DNA of 64,000 nt from Mucilaginibacter agri (GCF_009928685.1 NZ_WWEO01000044.1:372001-436000), one strand, 5' to 3'; counted from the first letter of the stretch, positions 17,771 through 27,333 are shown. A program made the numbers and translations. Notes: a model not told the origin generated them from the sequence alone.

Positions 17771-19524
17771 GGCGTTTTGCTTTTTTTAACGTTCCGGTCA
17801 TAAAGTTTTTCCTGCAATAAAAACCTTCTGTGCAGAAATTCCCCCGGATCTGCGGCTGCTCTTCTGAATAAAATATTGCTGGCTATCTGTCCACTCTTAT
17901 CGGGATTAGTTCCTTTTTCAAACTTTTTTGCTTCTCGAGCTCCATGAATATTGCTTAGGGCCTTATCCGTAGCACGATCGCCGGTCTTAGGCAAGTTCTT
18001 CACCCGGGTATCCGCGCTGAGTTTTTCGTCGTCTGTTTGAGGTTTATGTTCTTTAAGTGGATTATTCTTATCCTTCTGCTTTGATGCAATTTGTTTATCT
18101 CCAAACTTATTGGTAATAGACTGATGCTCGTATTGCATAACCGAATCAGCCCGGTGTTTAATAGCTTTCGCAGCCTGAATACTTTGATCAACTTGCCCTT
18201 TCAATGATGGATCAAGTGTGATGGCATTTTTAAAGGCATCTTCCGCAGCATCAAATCTGCCTAGTTTGGTTAGCGCCAGTCCACGATTATAATTACCGGC
18301 AGCAGACGAATCCAGCGCAAACAAGTCAGCTGCAGCCTCGTAATTACCGGCTTTGTAATAAGCTACTGCTTTATGCTTATCATCCTCAAATCGCTCTGCT
18401 GCTTCGGCATATTTGCCGTTGTTCTGTAATAACTGACCCTGGTAATCTTTGGTATACCACCAATCGGGATTTTTGGATTTAAGGCCGCAGGAGGATAGGC
18501 TTAACATCGCAAATATTAAAATGCACCATTGTATGGTCCACCCTCTCCTGAATGAGAATGCGGTAATAGCCAATGCAGGAATAAGCAATAAATAGCCCAT
18601 ATCATCCCACTCTTTAGCATCTTTTTTCTTTTCAGACTGGAAATATAGCTTCTTACTAACCCTAGCGGCAATGCCCTTTACATCTGAGTTATCCAACGTT
18701 AAATTGGTAATGGTGATCTTGGTATCCTGCGACAGGTTCTGCAGCACGGCAGGATCTTGTTTCGAGATCACTCGAGGATAGCCGGGTATTACAGCACCGT
18801 TTGGTGTCGAAACCAATAAAATTTCTAAATGGTGAATTGATTTATTAACCCAATTACTTAGCAACGTTGCATCGCTATTATCTATAGCATCGGTCATTAA
18901 TAGTACTGTGCTTGGCGCAGTTACATGCTTCATCATCGTATCAACTTGCTGCAGCAATACAGGTATATTACTGCCCTGAACTGGCATAATTTTGTTAGAT
19001 AAGCTTTGCGATTGAAACTTAATAATCTTATAGTCGCTCGTAAATGGTAATACCGGATGCGCAGTACCGGCAAACGCAACCAAACCTGCCCGGGCACGCG
19101 GATTGGCATCCAGAAAGTCAATAACCTTAAATTTTGCCCTTGCTATGCGGTCGGGGTTAATGTCTTTAGCCATCATCGACCGCGATAAGTCTAGGGCTAT
19201 TAATACCACGGCTTGTATTTTTTGTCCGGGTATTTCTTTCTTTTTCCAGGTGGGTCCGGCAAGGCCAATAATCATACAGCTTGCGCCGATAATAAACAGT
19301 AACATCGGCAGTATCATAGTCCAGTAGCTACCGCTGCTAAACATATATTGTCGCAAAGGTTCGGCCACCATAGTTTTCCATTTTTTGCGTTCTTTGTTGC
19401 TGATAATTAGAAGCAGTATAATAACAGCCAATGGCGCAAACAAATAAAGCGCACGGTGCCGCAAGAAGTGAAACTCCTCCCAGTTAATGTGTGTGATGAT
19501 ATCTTTAAGCTCGTGCCAGTACAT
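17764..19524 (-). CDS. BatB-BatC fusion: VWA domain plus TPR
   Basis: 586 residues. Membrane helices at about 27-41 and 70-88 flank the N-terminus. A von Willebrand A domain (about 104-295) has an intact MIDAS motif DLSRS at 112-116 and the later TDAIDNSD. Two further hydrophobic segments follow at about 310-324 and 330-344, then TPR repeats (about 359-450), then a charged Lys-rich tail. BatB and BatC are often separate; here they are one protein. The second inner segment ends in LSLSSCGL, a lipobox-like sequence that resembles the original BatC signal peptide left inside the fusion. Its stop overlaps batD, and its ATG lies 5 bp after the stop of batA. Confidence 0.9.
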   Translation of the reverse strand: MYWHELKDIITHINWEEFHFLRHRALYLFAPLAVIILLLIISNKERKKWKTMVAEPLRQYMFSSGSYWTMILPMLLFIIGASCMIIGLAGPTWKKKEIPGQKIQAVVLIALDLSRSMMAKDINPDRIARAKFKVIDFLDANPRARAGLVAFAGTAHPVLPFTSDYKIIKFQSQSLSNKIMPVQGSNIPVLLQQVDTMMKHVTAPSTVLLMTDAIDNSDATLLSNWVNKSIHHLEILLVSTPNGAVIPGYPRVISKQDPAVLQNLSQDTKITITNLTLDNSDVKGIAARVSKKLYFQSEKKKDAKEWDDMGYLLLIPALAITAFSFRRGWTIQWCILIFAMLSLSSCGLKSKNPDWWYTKDYQGQLLQNNGKYAEAAERFEDDKHKAVAYYKAGNYEAAADLFALDSSAAGNYNRGLALTKLGRFDAAEDAFKNAITLDPSLKGQVDQSIQAAKAIKHRADSVMQYEHQSITNKFGDKQIASKQKDKNNPLKEHKPQTDDEKLSADTRVKNLPKTGDRATDKALSNIHGAREAKKFEKGTNPDKSGQIASNILFRRAAADPGEFLHRRFLLQEKLYDRNVKKSKTPW

Positions 19525-19529
19525 ATCCG

Positions 19530-20513
19530 TTAACTGCTTGGTCTGAATAAATTGATTATCGCGTTAATAAATGGTGCCACCAAAGCCAATAGAACCGCCA
19601 CTGCTAAAGGATAATAATACAGGAGCACCACAGGCTTGTAAACATCTTCATCGTACACCACGGGTTGCAGCTTATCTAATACAGCATAGACGTTTTTTAA
19701 CTGCCCGGAATTCATTGCATTGAAATATTGGCCATCGGTTGTGTTGGCTATATCTTTCAGTGTTTTCTCATCCAAATCATAGCCTCCGCTACCTCTCGCC
19801 TGACCTATCCCTATGGTATAAATCTTTATCGAATCGCGTTTTGCCGCCTGAGCAGCATCAAGGGGCGAAATGTCCTGTCCCCCGTCTATACCATCTGTAA
19901 GCAGCAGCATTATTTTTTGCTTAATGGTGTCCTGCTTAAAGACTTTAATACCGTAGGCTATAGCACTGCCAATACTGGTCATTTGGCCGGCCATACCCAC
20001 CTCCGTTTGATCCATTAACCAGCTTACGGTTTCGAGGTCTGTTGTAAACGGCGACTGCAGATAGGCATTGGTGCCAAACATTACCAACCCCACCTGATCG
20101 CTTTTACGGTCTTTCACAAAACCTTTCATAATAGATTTTATCGCGCCCCAACGCGTCAATCTACGGCCACCTACATGCCAGTCGGTAGTGGCCATGCTTA
20201 GCGAAATATCCGTTACGATTAAAAAGCTCCGTACAGTTTTAGTTTTCTTAGCTGGTTTACCCACGTATCGTGGCGACGAAGCTGCTGCCAACAATGACAA
20301 CCAGCAGCCAGCCAGTGCCACCCAAGTCAATAAGTTCTTACTACTTATCCATGCCCGCCTTTTAGGGCGTTGGCTAGATACCGCCGCTGCTCTTTTAAAA
20401 AACGGCGCTATAAGTCCAGTCCTTTTTTTATGTAGAGGCGGCAGGATGACGTACACAACTAATGGTAATGCAGCCAGCCAAAAGACCCATTTATATGCAA
20501 TTTCAAACTGCAT
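19530..20513 (-). CDS. batA: BatA-like VWA membrane protein
   Basis: 327 residues. An N-terminal segment with two membrane helices (about 8-25 and 60-78) is followed by a VWA domain with MIDAS motif TDISLSM (Asp102, Ser104, Ser106), LLTDGIDGG, and a C-terminal helix (VVLLYYYPLAVAVLLALVA). In Bacteroides fragilis the bat genes contribute to aerotolerance; in other bacteria they affect envelope stress and division. The start overlaps the end of the DUF4381 gene by 11 bp. Both VWA proteins and the DUF58 protein keep DxSxS metal sites, which suggests a metal-dependent complex remodelled by MoxR. Confidence 0.9.
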   Translation of the reverse strand: MQFEIAYKWVFWLAALPLVVYVILPPLHKKRTGLIAPFFKRAAAVSSQRPKRRAWISSKNLLTWVALAGCWLSLLAAASSPRYVGKPAKKTKTVRSFLIVTDISLSMATTDWHVGGRRLTRWGAIKSIMKGFVKDRKSDQVGLVMFGTNAYLQSPFTTDLETVSWLMDQTEVGMAGQMTSIGSAIAYGIKVFKQDTIKQKIMLLLTDGIDGGQDISPLDAAQAAKRDSIKIYTIGIGQARGSGGYDLDEKTLKDIANTTDGQYFNAMNSGQLKNVYAVLDKLQPVVYDEDVYKPVVLLYYYPLAVAVLLALVAPFINAIINLFRPSS

Positions 20514-20988
20514 GGATGTGCCTTTTATGTTTCCTGATCCAACGCCTTACTTTGTTGGTAAAGGCCTGGGCGTCATCGGCTGAAACCGACTGCCCCGATT
20601 GATATATAGTTTCGTTAATCAAAACCTCATCCTTGCTGTCAAAAGATTTTTCGTGCCAAGTGGTATTGATAAAACCTATCCACTCCCCGTCTCTTAAGCC
20701 AGATACCCGTTGCCTGCCGTAGCGGCTCATGGCAATGCGTTTAACCAACATATTGGCATCGTAAACCAATAGTTCGAAAGCATTTACCTCGGTATACTTT
20801 TTTTCTGTAGAAGCCAACAGTAGCAGCGCATGCTTGCGGTAGCGGTTTAATTGATAATATTTGATTAATAGCAGTATTAGCCCAGCCAACAATATCAATA
20901 ATAAAGCACCCAGTACGTACCATCCTGGTGTATTAAAAGTGAAGGGAACTGGTTGGGGTTCTATTAATTTTCCAATCTGCTCATCCAT
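20503..20988 (-). CDS. DUF4381-type single-pass membrane protein
   Basis: 161 residues. A Pro-rich opening is followed by one strong membrane helix at about 25-48 (WYVLGALLLILLAGLILLLI) and a basic, helical cytoplasmic domain. This size, topology and position between DUF58 and batA fit the DUF4381 family seen in moxR-bat operons. Molecular function is unknown; it may be an assembly factor of the VWA complex. It overlaps batA by 11 bp and follows the DUF58 gene by 30 bp. Confidence 0.8.
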   Translation of the reverse strand: MDEQIGKLIEPQPVPFTFNTPGWYVLGALLLILLAGLILLLIKYYQLNRYRKHALLLLASTEKKYTEVNAFELLVYDANMLVKRIAMSRYGRQRVSGLRDGEWIGFINTTWHEKSFDSKDEVLINETIYQSGQSVSADDAQAFTNKVRRWIRKHKRHIHAV

Positions 20989-21018
20989 AAATCTTAACTG
21001 TTATAGGGCTAAGCCTGG

Positions 21019-21972
21019 TTATTTCCTTATTATTTTACCCATCGCATGCATAATCTGGTCTTCGATGGCTTCTTCGGTGTTAAAAAACACGACGGGAATG
21101 TCATACGGACGAAACTCTTCGCGCAGGTTATGCTGCATCTCGGTGAAGCTATCTATGTATTGTTTGCCCCAGTTACGTTTGCTGTTTCGCCAATTGGCTT
21201 GGCGTTTCCCATCGCTCAAGATTAGTGTCCCCTCGGGCAATTCCTGATCAAGCCTGTCGTAAATGTGTACCAGCATTACATCATTATGCTGACTTAGATT
21301 CCGCAGATAACGACGAGTTTGATCATCTATGTTTGAAAAATCACTGATCACAATTACCACATAGTCATGCGTGATAGCTGCCTGCGTTTTTTGCAACATG
21401 CTATTTAACACTTCTGTATTGGATTCAACTACCTTGCGTAAAGGCAGAGTTTGATTTCGATTTACGATGCATTGTAAAAAGTACTGAACCTGTGCCTTGC
21501 TTCGCTTAGGCATCATAAAATCCATACCTGCTTCGTTAAAAACTATGCCGCCTACTCTATCACCACGTTTTATGGTATAAAATGCGCTGATGGCCGAAAC
21601 ATGTGCTACAGACACGGCTTTAACAAAGCGTTGCGAACCAAAAAACATACTACTGCTTTGATCGGCCACGATGAAAGTTGGGCGTTCTTTTTCTTCGTTA
21701 AATACCTTAGAGTAGGTTTCGCCGGTGCGGGCGGTTACCCGCCAGTCTATGTTACGGATATCATCCCCGGCTACGTACTGCCGCACTTCTTCAAAATCAA
21801 GCCCACGGCCACGCAATTTGGAAGCATGTCGACCGGCCAGCACGGAGTAGATAGGGTGCTTGGGAAGTATATTACCAGATTGAACCAAAAATTCAAAACG
21901 CATCAAATCCTTTAAAGTAGTTACTACTTCGGGTGGGTATGACGGTGTTTTGTGTTTTCCGAATCCAAACAT
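21019..21972 (-). CDS. DUF58 domain protein with degenerate VWA fold
   Basis: 317 residues, soluble. The DUF58 signature is at about 47-92: GRHASKLRGRGLDFEEVRQY, then GDDIRNIDWRVTARTG. A VWA-like MIDAS follows at 104-108 (ADQSSSM). DUF58 proteins are the usual partners of MoxR AAA+ ATPases and may recruit or be remodelled by them. The start is 14 bp after the moxR stop, consistent with one operon. Confidence 0.9.
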   Translation of the reverse strand: MFGFGKHKTPSYPPEVVTTLKDLMRFEFLVQSGNILPKHPIYSVLAGRHASKLRGRGLDFEEVRQYVAGDDIRNIDWRVTARTGETYSKVFNEEKERPTFIVADQSSSMFFGSQRFVKAVSVAHVSAISAFYTIKRGDRVGGIVFNEAGMDFMMPKRSKAQVQYFLQCIVNRNQTLPLRKVVESNTEVLNSMLQKTQAAITHDYVVIVISDFSNIDDQTRRYLRNLSQHNDVMLVHIYDRLDQELPEGTLILSDGKRQANWRNSKRNWGKQYIDSFTEMQHNLREEFRPYDIPVVFFNTEEAIEDQIMHAMGKIIRK

Positions 21973-21986
21973 GGTGTTCCATTATT

Positions 21987-22946
21987 TTATGCTACGGCAA
22001 CGCTTTTAAGTAATTCGTCAATTACAGCATCGGCGGTAATACCCTCGGCATTGGCTTCATAGCTGAGTATGATGCGATGACGCAAAACATCGTGAATAAT
22101 AAAGCGTACATCATCAGGGGTTATATAGTCGCGGCCGTCGAGCCAGGCAGCCGCGCGGGCACAGCGGTCAATACTGATACTACCGCGCGGACTGGCTCCA
22201 TAATTCAACCATCGTTGTAAATCTTTGCTAAACTTGTCGGGATAGCGGGTGGCACTAATCAAATCGACAATATATTTTTCGGCGGGTTCTTTTACCTGCA
22301 CCTTGTTAATTTCGGTACGAGCATCAAATATGGCCTGTGTAGGTATAATTTTCTTCTCTTTCTTTTCTTCAGCTGCTTCCGAACGTACCAAACGTATAAT
22401 TTGCAATTCATCATCATTACCGGGATAAGTGATCAAAACCTTCATAATAAAGCGGTCTAACTGGGCTTCGGGTAAGGGATAGGTTCCCTCCTGCTCAATG
22501 GGATTCTGGGTAGCCAGCACCATAAACAAGGGATCCATTTTGTAAGTTTTACCAGCTACTGAAACCTGGCGTTCTTCCATAGCTTCTAATAAGGCCGATT
22601 GCACTTTGGCGGGTGCCCGGTTTATTTCATCGGCCAAAATCAAATTGCTGAAAATAGGCCCCTGTTGAAAAACAAATTTTTCTTTACCCTCGGGCTGATA
22701 AATCTCTGTGCCGGTAATGTCAGACGGTAACAAGTCGGGCGTAAACTGGATGCGGCTTAAATTACAATCGAGATTTTTAGCAAGGCTTTTAACTGCACGG
22801 GTTTTTGCCAGCCCTGGTAAACCTTCTAAAAGCACATTGCCATCAGTCAACAAGCCGATTAATATTTTGGTAATTACATCCTCTTGCCCAATTATACTTT
22901 CGGCTATCTGGCCTTTAAGTTTCAGAATCTGTTCGAGGCTTGTCAT
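21987..22946 (-). CDS. moxR: MoxR-family AAA+ ATPase
   Basis: 319 residues from the ATG at 22946. An extended frame to 22979 would begin inside the stem of the upstream terminator, so it is rejected. Walker A is GLPGLAKT (42-49), Walker B LILADEINRAP, with the MoxR-typical EGTYPLPEAQLDRF. A C-terminal lid contains GASPRGSI. MoxR ATPases act as chaperones that help assemble or activate VWA-domain proteins; four such partners follow in the operon. This is the first gene of the operon extending to batD. Confidence 0.93.
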   Translation of the reverse strand: MTSLEQILKLKGQIAESIIGQEDVITKILIGLLTDGNVLLEGLPGLAKTRAVKSLAKNLDCNLSRIQFTPDLLPSDITGTEIYQPEGKEKFVFQQGPIFSNLILADEINRAPAKVQSALLEAMEERQVSVAGKTYKMDPLFMVLATQNPIEQEGTYPLPEAQLDRFIMKVLITYPGNDDELQIIRLVRSEAAEEKKEKKIIPTQAIFDARTEINKVQVKEPAEKYIVDLISATRYPDKFSKDLQRWLNYGASPRGSISIDRCARAAAWLDGRDYITPDDVRFIIHDVLRHRIILSYEANAEGITADAVIDELLKSVAVA

Positions 22947-22959
22947 ATTTGGTAGAATT

Positions 22960-23008
22960 AAAAAATTAACCTCAACCACGCATGTTTGGAATACATGGTT
23001 GAGGTTAA
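22960..23008 (-). terminator. Terminator between the sulfatases and moxR
   Basis: A perfect 13-bp stem (TTAACCTCAACCA, 23008-22996 with 22978-22966) has a 17-nt loop and is followed on the minus strand by a T run. It closes the sulfatase operon and separates it from moxR. Confidence 0.85.
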
Positions 23009-23023
23009 TAAAGTAGTGTAGTT

Positions 23024-24574
23024 TTAATTTTTAACTTGCGGTGGCGGCAGCGTTTTAATTACATCATCTATAGAGAATGATGCAGGAGCCTGCCGCGGCG
23101 GGAACGCGCGGTAAGTGTTTAAATACTTAGCTACTTTTTCCACTGCAGGTAGAATCAGGAAAGCATGTTTTACAGAGAAATCTTCCCATGCCGCGGCATT
23201 CGATGGTGCATATTCATATGGATCGCTCAAGAGGTCAATAAACATTGGAGCCCTTAATTTAGTCATTGGGTACCGCCATATTTCCATGCCGTGTGCATCC
23301 TGCCTTGAGAACACATATTTGAAACGTTCGTCGCGGTAAGCCACTAGGTCGCCGTCATCATCAAAATAAACAAATTCGTGTCTGGCAGTGGGAGCTTTGC
23401 CACTCAAGTAAGGCACTTGATTATAGCCATCCAAATGTACTTTAAAGTTCTTACTTCCTTCCTGGGCTCCCTTAGCTACACTGGCAGGTAAATTTGCGTC
23501 GCCGCCAGCTGCAGCTACCAAGGTTGGTAACCAATCTTCGGCAGAGAATAAGCCTGTAAAATTAGTACCTGGTTTAACAACCCCTGGCCAGCGGATTAAT
23601 GCAGGGACACGGAATGCACCTTCTGTTTGCATATCTTTTTCACCAGCAAAAGGCGAAGCACCTCCATCAGGCCATTGATTTTTCATAGCGCCATTATCGG
23701 TGCTGTAAATTACAATGGTGTTATCCTCAATTCCGTTATCTTTTAAAAACTTCAGCAGTTCACCAACCATTTCATCATGTTCGGTCATACCATCCGCCTG
23801 TAAACCTAACCCTGTTTTACCCTCTGAAGCTGGCTTAAGGTGAGTATAAACATGCATTCGCGTGCTATTAAACCAGGTAAAGAATGGTTTTCCAGCTTTG
23901 ATCTGTGTACCCATAAATTTTTCGGCGGCCGCTAAAAACTCTTCATCAACAGTTTCCATACGTTTTTTGGTCAGCGGGCCTGTGTCTTCTATTTTGCCAT
24001 CTGCAGTAGAATGAATTACGCCACGCGGACCAAATTGCTTTTTAAAAGCAGGATCTTTGGGATAATCCGGATTTTCTGGCTCCTCCTCTGCATTTAAGTG
24101 GTATAGGTTACCAAAAAATTCGTCAAAACCGTGAGCTGTTGGCAGGTATTTATCCTGATCGCCGAGGTGGTTTTTACCAAACTGGCCGCACATATAACCT
24201 AGAGGCTTTAAAAACTCGGCAATGGTGGGGTCTTCTTTTTGCAACCCTACTGGCGAACCTGGTAGACCAACCTTAGTTAACCCCGTACGGAAAGGGCACT
24301 GGCCGGTGATAAACGCTGCACGACCTGCGGTACAACTTTGTTGGCCGTAATATTGCACGAATACACCGCCCTCGGCACCGATACGATCGATGTTAGGTGT
24401 CATAAAGCCCATAAGCCCTCGGCTGTATGCACTTATGTTTGATTGCCCGATATCGTCACCAAAGATGACCAATATATTGGGCTTTTTTTGCGCAAGAGCA
24501 CTACCTGCGAGGGCTAAGGTCAGCAGCCCTGTTAGGGCTGCCTGACGCTTGCCAAAGTTTTTAAAGATTGACAT
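23024..24574 (-). CDS. Exported sulfatase (copy B)
   Basis: 516 residues with a signal peptide (1-29, ending SALAQ). The formylglycine motif is C-T-A-G-R with Cys81, followed by AAFITGQ. The metal site includes FGDDIGQ near residue 40 and STDNGAMKNQWPDGG around 295. Sulfatases of this type hydrolyse sulfate esters in the periplasm after Cys-to-formylglycine maturation by an enzyme not in the window. It is clearly a tandem duplicate of the next gene (24592-26199), sharing the signal peptide and the KPNILVIFGDD opening, and follows it by 17 bp. No SusCD or polysaccharide locus surrounds it. Confidence 0.9.
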   Translation of the reverse strand: MSIFKNFGKRQAALTGLLTLALAGSALAQKKPNILVIFGDDIGQSNISAYSRGLMGFMTPNIDRIGAEGGVFVQYYGQQSCTAGRAAFITGQCPFRTGLTKVGLPGSPVGLQKEDPTIAEFLKPLGYMCGQFGKNHLGDQDKYLPTAHGFDEFFGNLYHLNAEEEPENPDYPKDPAFKKQFGPRGVIHSTADGKIEDTGPLTKKRMETVDEEFLAAAEKFMGTQIKAGKPFFTWFNSTRMHVYTHLKPASEGKTGLGLQADGMTEHDEMVGELLKFLKDNGIEDNTIVIYSTDNGAMKNQWPDGGASPFAGEKDMQTEGAFRVPALIRWPGVVKPGTNFTGLFSAEDWLPTLVAAAGGDANLPASVAKGAQEGSKNFKVHLDGYNQVPYLSGKAPTARHEFVYFDDDGDLVAYRDERFKYVFSRQDAHGMEIWRYPMTKLRAPMFIDLLSDPYEYAPSNAAAWEDFSVKHAFLILPAVEKVAKYLNTYRAFPPRQAPASFSIDDVIKTLPPPQVKN

Positions 24575-24591
24575 AGGCTATTTATTTATAA

Positions 24592-26199
24592 TTATTTTTC
24601 TGCTCCTGCCCCGGAAACCGGCGCATGGGCTTTTAATATCTGGCTGTTTATGGCGTTTATCTCGTCTTCAACACCGTCTACAGAGAAACTAGCCGGTAAT
24701 TGTGATGGTGGATATTTTTTGAAGGTTTCGAGGAAGCCCACTGCGTGGAAGCCAAGCCACCCTACGAGGTAAGCATTTTTAAAGATCCAGTCGTAATATT
24801 GATCCGACACGAGGTCAGCTCTTTCATATGGGTCCATCCGCAGGTTGAATAATTTTGGTACCCTGTAGAGGATAAAAGGATCAGACCATACCCTGAAACC
24901 GCCAGGAGCAGATTGTTCGCGGAATACGGCTTTCCAATTTTTATATCGGAAACCAACCAATTGCGCATCATCATTGAAATAAGCAAACTCTTCGCGGAAA
25001 CTCTTGTCTGTCTTGCCTGTCAAAAAGTCGAGCTGGTTATAGCCGTCCAAATGCACTTTAAATGTTTTACCTCCAATGCTGGTACCAGCTAACAAACGTT
25101 CTTTAATGTTGGCATCACCGGCTGCAGCCAATAAAGTTGGGAACCAATCCAATCCTGCAAACATTTCTGTAGTAACGGTGCCCGGTTTAATATGCCCTGG
25201 CCAGCGTACAAATGCCGGCACACGATAAGCGCCTTCCCAATTCGAATTTTTCTCACTGCGGAATGGTGTGGTTGCAGCATCTGGCCAGCTAAATTGGTTA
25301 GGGCCATTATCTGTTGTGAAAATTACAATGGTATTGTCTGCAATTTTCATCTCATCCAGCGCCTGTAGTATTTTACCTACGTCGCCATCCATTTCTAGCA
25401 TGCCATCCGCATAATCATTGCCCGGCATGCCGCTTTGGCCCTGCATAGACTGGCGGATATGTGTAAAGGCATGCATACGGGTAAAGTTCATCCAAGTAAA
25501 AAATGGCTTACCGCCTTGTACTTGTCTCTTCATGAAATCTATACACGCTGCGGTAGTTTCATCGTCGATGGTTTCCATCCTTTTGGTGGTTAACGGGCCG
25601 GTATCTTCTATTTTACCATCAGCTGTACAGTGCAACACGCCACGTGGCGTATTATTTTTGGTAAAAGCGATATCGTCTTTTGGCCAATACGGGCGTTGTG
25701 GTTCTTCTTCCGAATCGAGGTGATATAGGTTACCGAAAAACTCATCAAAGCCATGCTTTGTCGGCAAATATTCATCCCTGTCGCCAAGGTGATTTTTACC
25801 GAATTGGCCTGTACTATAACCCAATGGTTTTAAAGCCTGTGCGATGGTAACATCCCTTGCCTGCAGGCCAACAGGCGCCCCTGGGATACCTACTTTTGAT
25901 AAACCAGTACGTTTAGCGCATTGACCAGTAATAAAGGTAGAACGGCCTGCGGTACAGCTATTTTCTGCATAATAATCTGTGAACATCATACCAGAATGAG
26001 CTAAGCCATCCAGGTTAGGTGTTTTGTAACCCAATACCCCGAACGAGTAGGCACTGATATTAGTCTGACCAACATCGTCACCAAATATGACCAGGATGTT
26101 TGGCTTCTTTTGCTGGGCCAGGCTACTGCCGACCATACCCAATGCAAGTAAACCAGTTAAGGCTACCTGACGCGTAACAAGAGTTTTAAAGATTGACAT
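24592..26199 (-). CDS. Exported sulfatase (copy A)
   Basis: 535 residues with signal peptide 1-29 (ending GSSLAQ). The formylglycine motif S-C-T-A-G-R has Cys82, with KPNILVIFGDDVGQ for metal binding and FTTDNGPNQFSWPDA for the second half of the site. It is upstream of, and homologous to, copy B, and probably heads the two-gene operon. The lengths differ mainly in the loops and the C-terminus, which suggests divergence in substrate. The sulfated substrate is not known. Confidence 0.9.
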   Translation of the reverse strand: MSIFKTLVTRQVALTGLLALGMVGSSLAQQKKPNILVIFGDDVGQTNISAYSFGVLGYKTPNLDGLAHSGMMFTDYYAENSCTAGRSTFITGQCAKRTGLSKVGIPGAPVGLQARDVTIAQALKPLGYSTGQFGKNHLGDRDEYLPTKHGFDEFFGNLYHLDSEEEPQRPYWPKDDIAFTKNNTPRGVLHCTADGKIEDTGPLTTKRMETIDDETTAACIDFMKRQVQGGKPFFTWMNFTRMHAFTHIRQSMQGQSGMPGNDYADGMLEMDGDVGKILQALDEMKIADNTIVIFTTDNGPNQFSWPDAATTPFRSEKNSNWEGAYRVPAFVRWPGHIKPGTVTTEMFAGLDWFPTLLAAAGDANIKERLLAGTSIGGKTFKVHLDGYNQLDFLTGKTDKSFREEFAYFNDDAQLVGFRYKNWKAVFREQSAPGGFRVWSDPFILYRVPKLFNLRMDPYERADLVSDQYYDWIFKNAYLVGWLGFHAVGFLETFKKYPPSQLPASFSVDGVEDEINAINSQILKAHAPVSGAGAEK

Positions 26200-26420
26200 G
26201 GTTATTTGTTTAAGTGAAGTACTATGAGATTGTGGTTAGTGTACAGCCATATTAGGCTAGCTGTTGCACAAAGTAATACCATGAGTGGCGGAAACAGGTA
26301 TAAACAGGCGCTTAATGCGTTGCAAATTAAAAACTGCAACTTATCGACGCTGTAGGTGAAACAGAACTCAGTGATTTTGCAACGTGTATGCGGCCTGCCC
26401 TGGGAACTAGTCAAAATGCA

Positions 26421-26444
26421 AAAAGCAGGCTTAGGCCTGCTTTT
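26421..26444 (-). terminator. Terminator after the alpha/beta hydrolase
   Basis: Perfect 10-bp stem AAAAGCAGGC/GCCTGCTTTT with a 4-nt loop; on the minus strand the T run follows the stem. It lies 30 bp past the stop at 26475. The rest of 26200-26420 shows nothing I can name. Confidence 0.8.
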
Positions 26445-26474
26445 CTGACTATTTTAGAAAGGATTGCGATATAA

Positions 26475-27266
26475 TTATTTGGCGCTGGCCATCGCTGCGC
26501 TTTTTGCCGCAGTCTCGATAATGTCTGCAACTTCTTTAGCATGCGAAATAAACACCAGGTGGCTCGATTTAATCTCTGTTACCTTTCCGCCTGTCCGCTT
26601 GCCCATCGTACGCTCCAATACCGGAGGTATCGAATGATCGTCGGAGGCTACGATGTACCAGGTTGGTTTGGTTTTCCAGGCAATATCTTTAAACACATAC
26701 CCAAACGCTGCTGCTGCAACAGGCACTTGTGAATCGCATAAAAAGTCGGCCTGCTCTTTAGGCAAGTCGGCACAGAAACCGGCATGAAATTTAGCTTTAT
26801 CGTACCACACAAATCCGTTTTCGGGCATACCAATACCAGATACCGGGTCGTGCGGGGCGTTAGCCAATAAGCCTCCGAGCGCTTCACCTGCATCTGGCGC
26901 AAAGGCTGCTACATATACCAAACCTGAAACTTTTGAGGAGTTGCCCGCCTCGGTAATAATAGCACCACCGTACGAATGGCCTACCAATATGCACGGGCCA
27001 TCTATTCGATCCAGCACACGCTGGGTTGCCGCGACATCATCTGGCATACCAGTGTTGGGGTTGCCCACTACGCTAACCGTATAACCATGGCTTTTTAATA
27101 TCCTGTAAACCGGTTCCCAGCCAGAGCCGTCGGCAAAAGCGCCGTGCACCAATACAATGTTTTTAATTTGTGCTGTTGCCTTGCTGTTGAATAAACCCAA
27201 CATAACAGCGGCTAAAATAACAACTGTTATTAAAGCTGATCTCGTTTTCATAGTTGTCTTTTCCAT
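26475..27266 (-). CDS. Exported alpha/beta hydrolase (esterase-like)
   Basis: 263 residues with a signal peptide (residues 1-33, ending SKATAQ). The hydrolase fold shows HGAFADGSGW (oxyanion loop at 41-50), the nucleophile elbow VGHSYGG with Ser98, and SSHLVFISHAKE with the catalytic His near the end. This resembles small esterases of the RsbQ/hydroxynitrile-lyase type; the substrate is unknown. It is transcribed alone, with a terminator downstream. A short (GT)n run lies just upstream, at about 27278-27290. Confidence 0.85.
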   Translation of the reverse strand: MEKTTMKTRSALITVVILAAVMLGLFNSKATAQIKNIVLVHGAFADGSGWEPVYRILKSHGYTVSVVGNPNTGMPDDVAATQRVLDRIDGPCILVGHSYGGAIITEAGNSSKVSGLVYVAAFAPDAGEALGGLLANAPHDPVSGIGMPENGFVWYDKAKFHAGFCADLPKEQADFLCDSQVPVAAAAFGYVFKDIAWKTKPTWYIVASDDHSIPPVLERTMGKRTGGKVTEIKSSHLVFISHAKEVADIIETAAKSAAMASAK

Positions 27267-27333
27267 GGTTAATTTTTGTGTGTGTGTGTGAATATTGATG
27301 ATTTGCTTAAAGATGTTTAGATGTCAGAATCAA

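Noticed and set aside
16418..22946. MoxR-VWA cluster as a new defence system
   Set aside because: Gene order and content match the known Bacteroidota moxR-bat aerotolerance operon; no nuclease or protease effector is present.
22947..22979. Longer N-terminus for MoxR
   Set aside because: The extra start lies inside the stem of the preceding terminator; the ATG at 22946 fits the family start.
26202..26414. 70-codon minus-strand frame upstream of the hydrolase terminator
   Set aside because: No recognisable features, low-quality composition, and it lies in an apparent promoter region of the sulfatase operon.
27278..27290. Short GT repeat upstream of the alpha/beta hydrolase
   Set aside because: Too short and too far from promoter elements to argue for phase variation.
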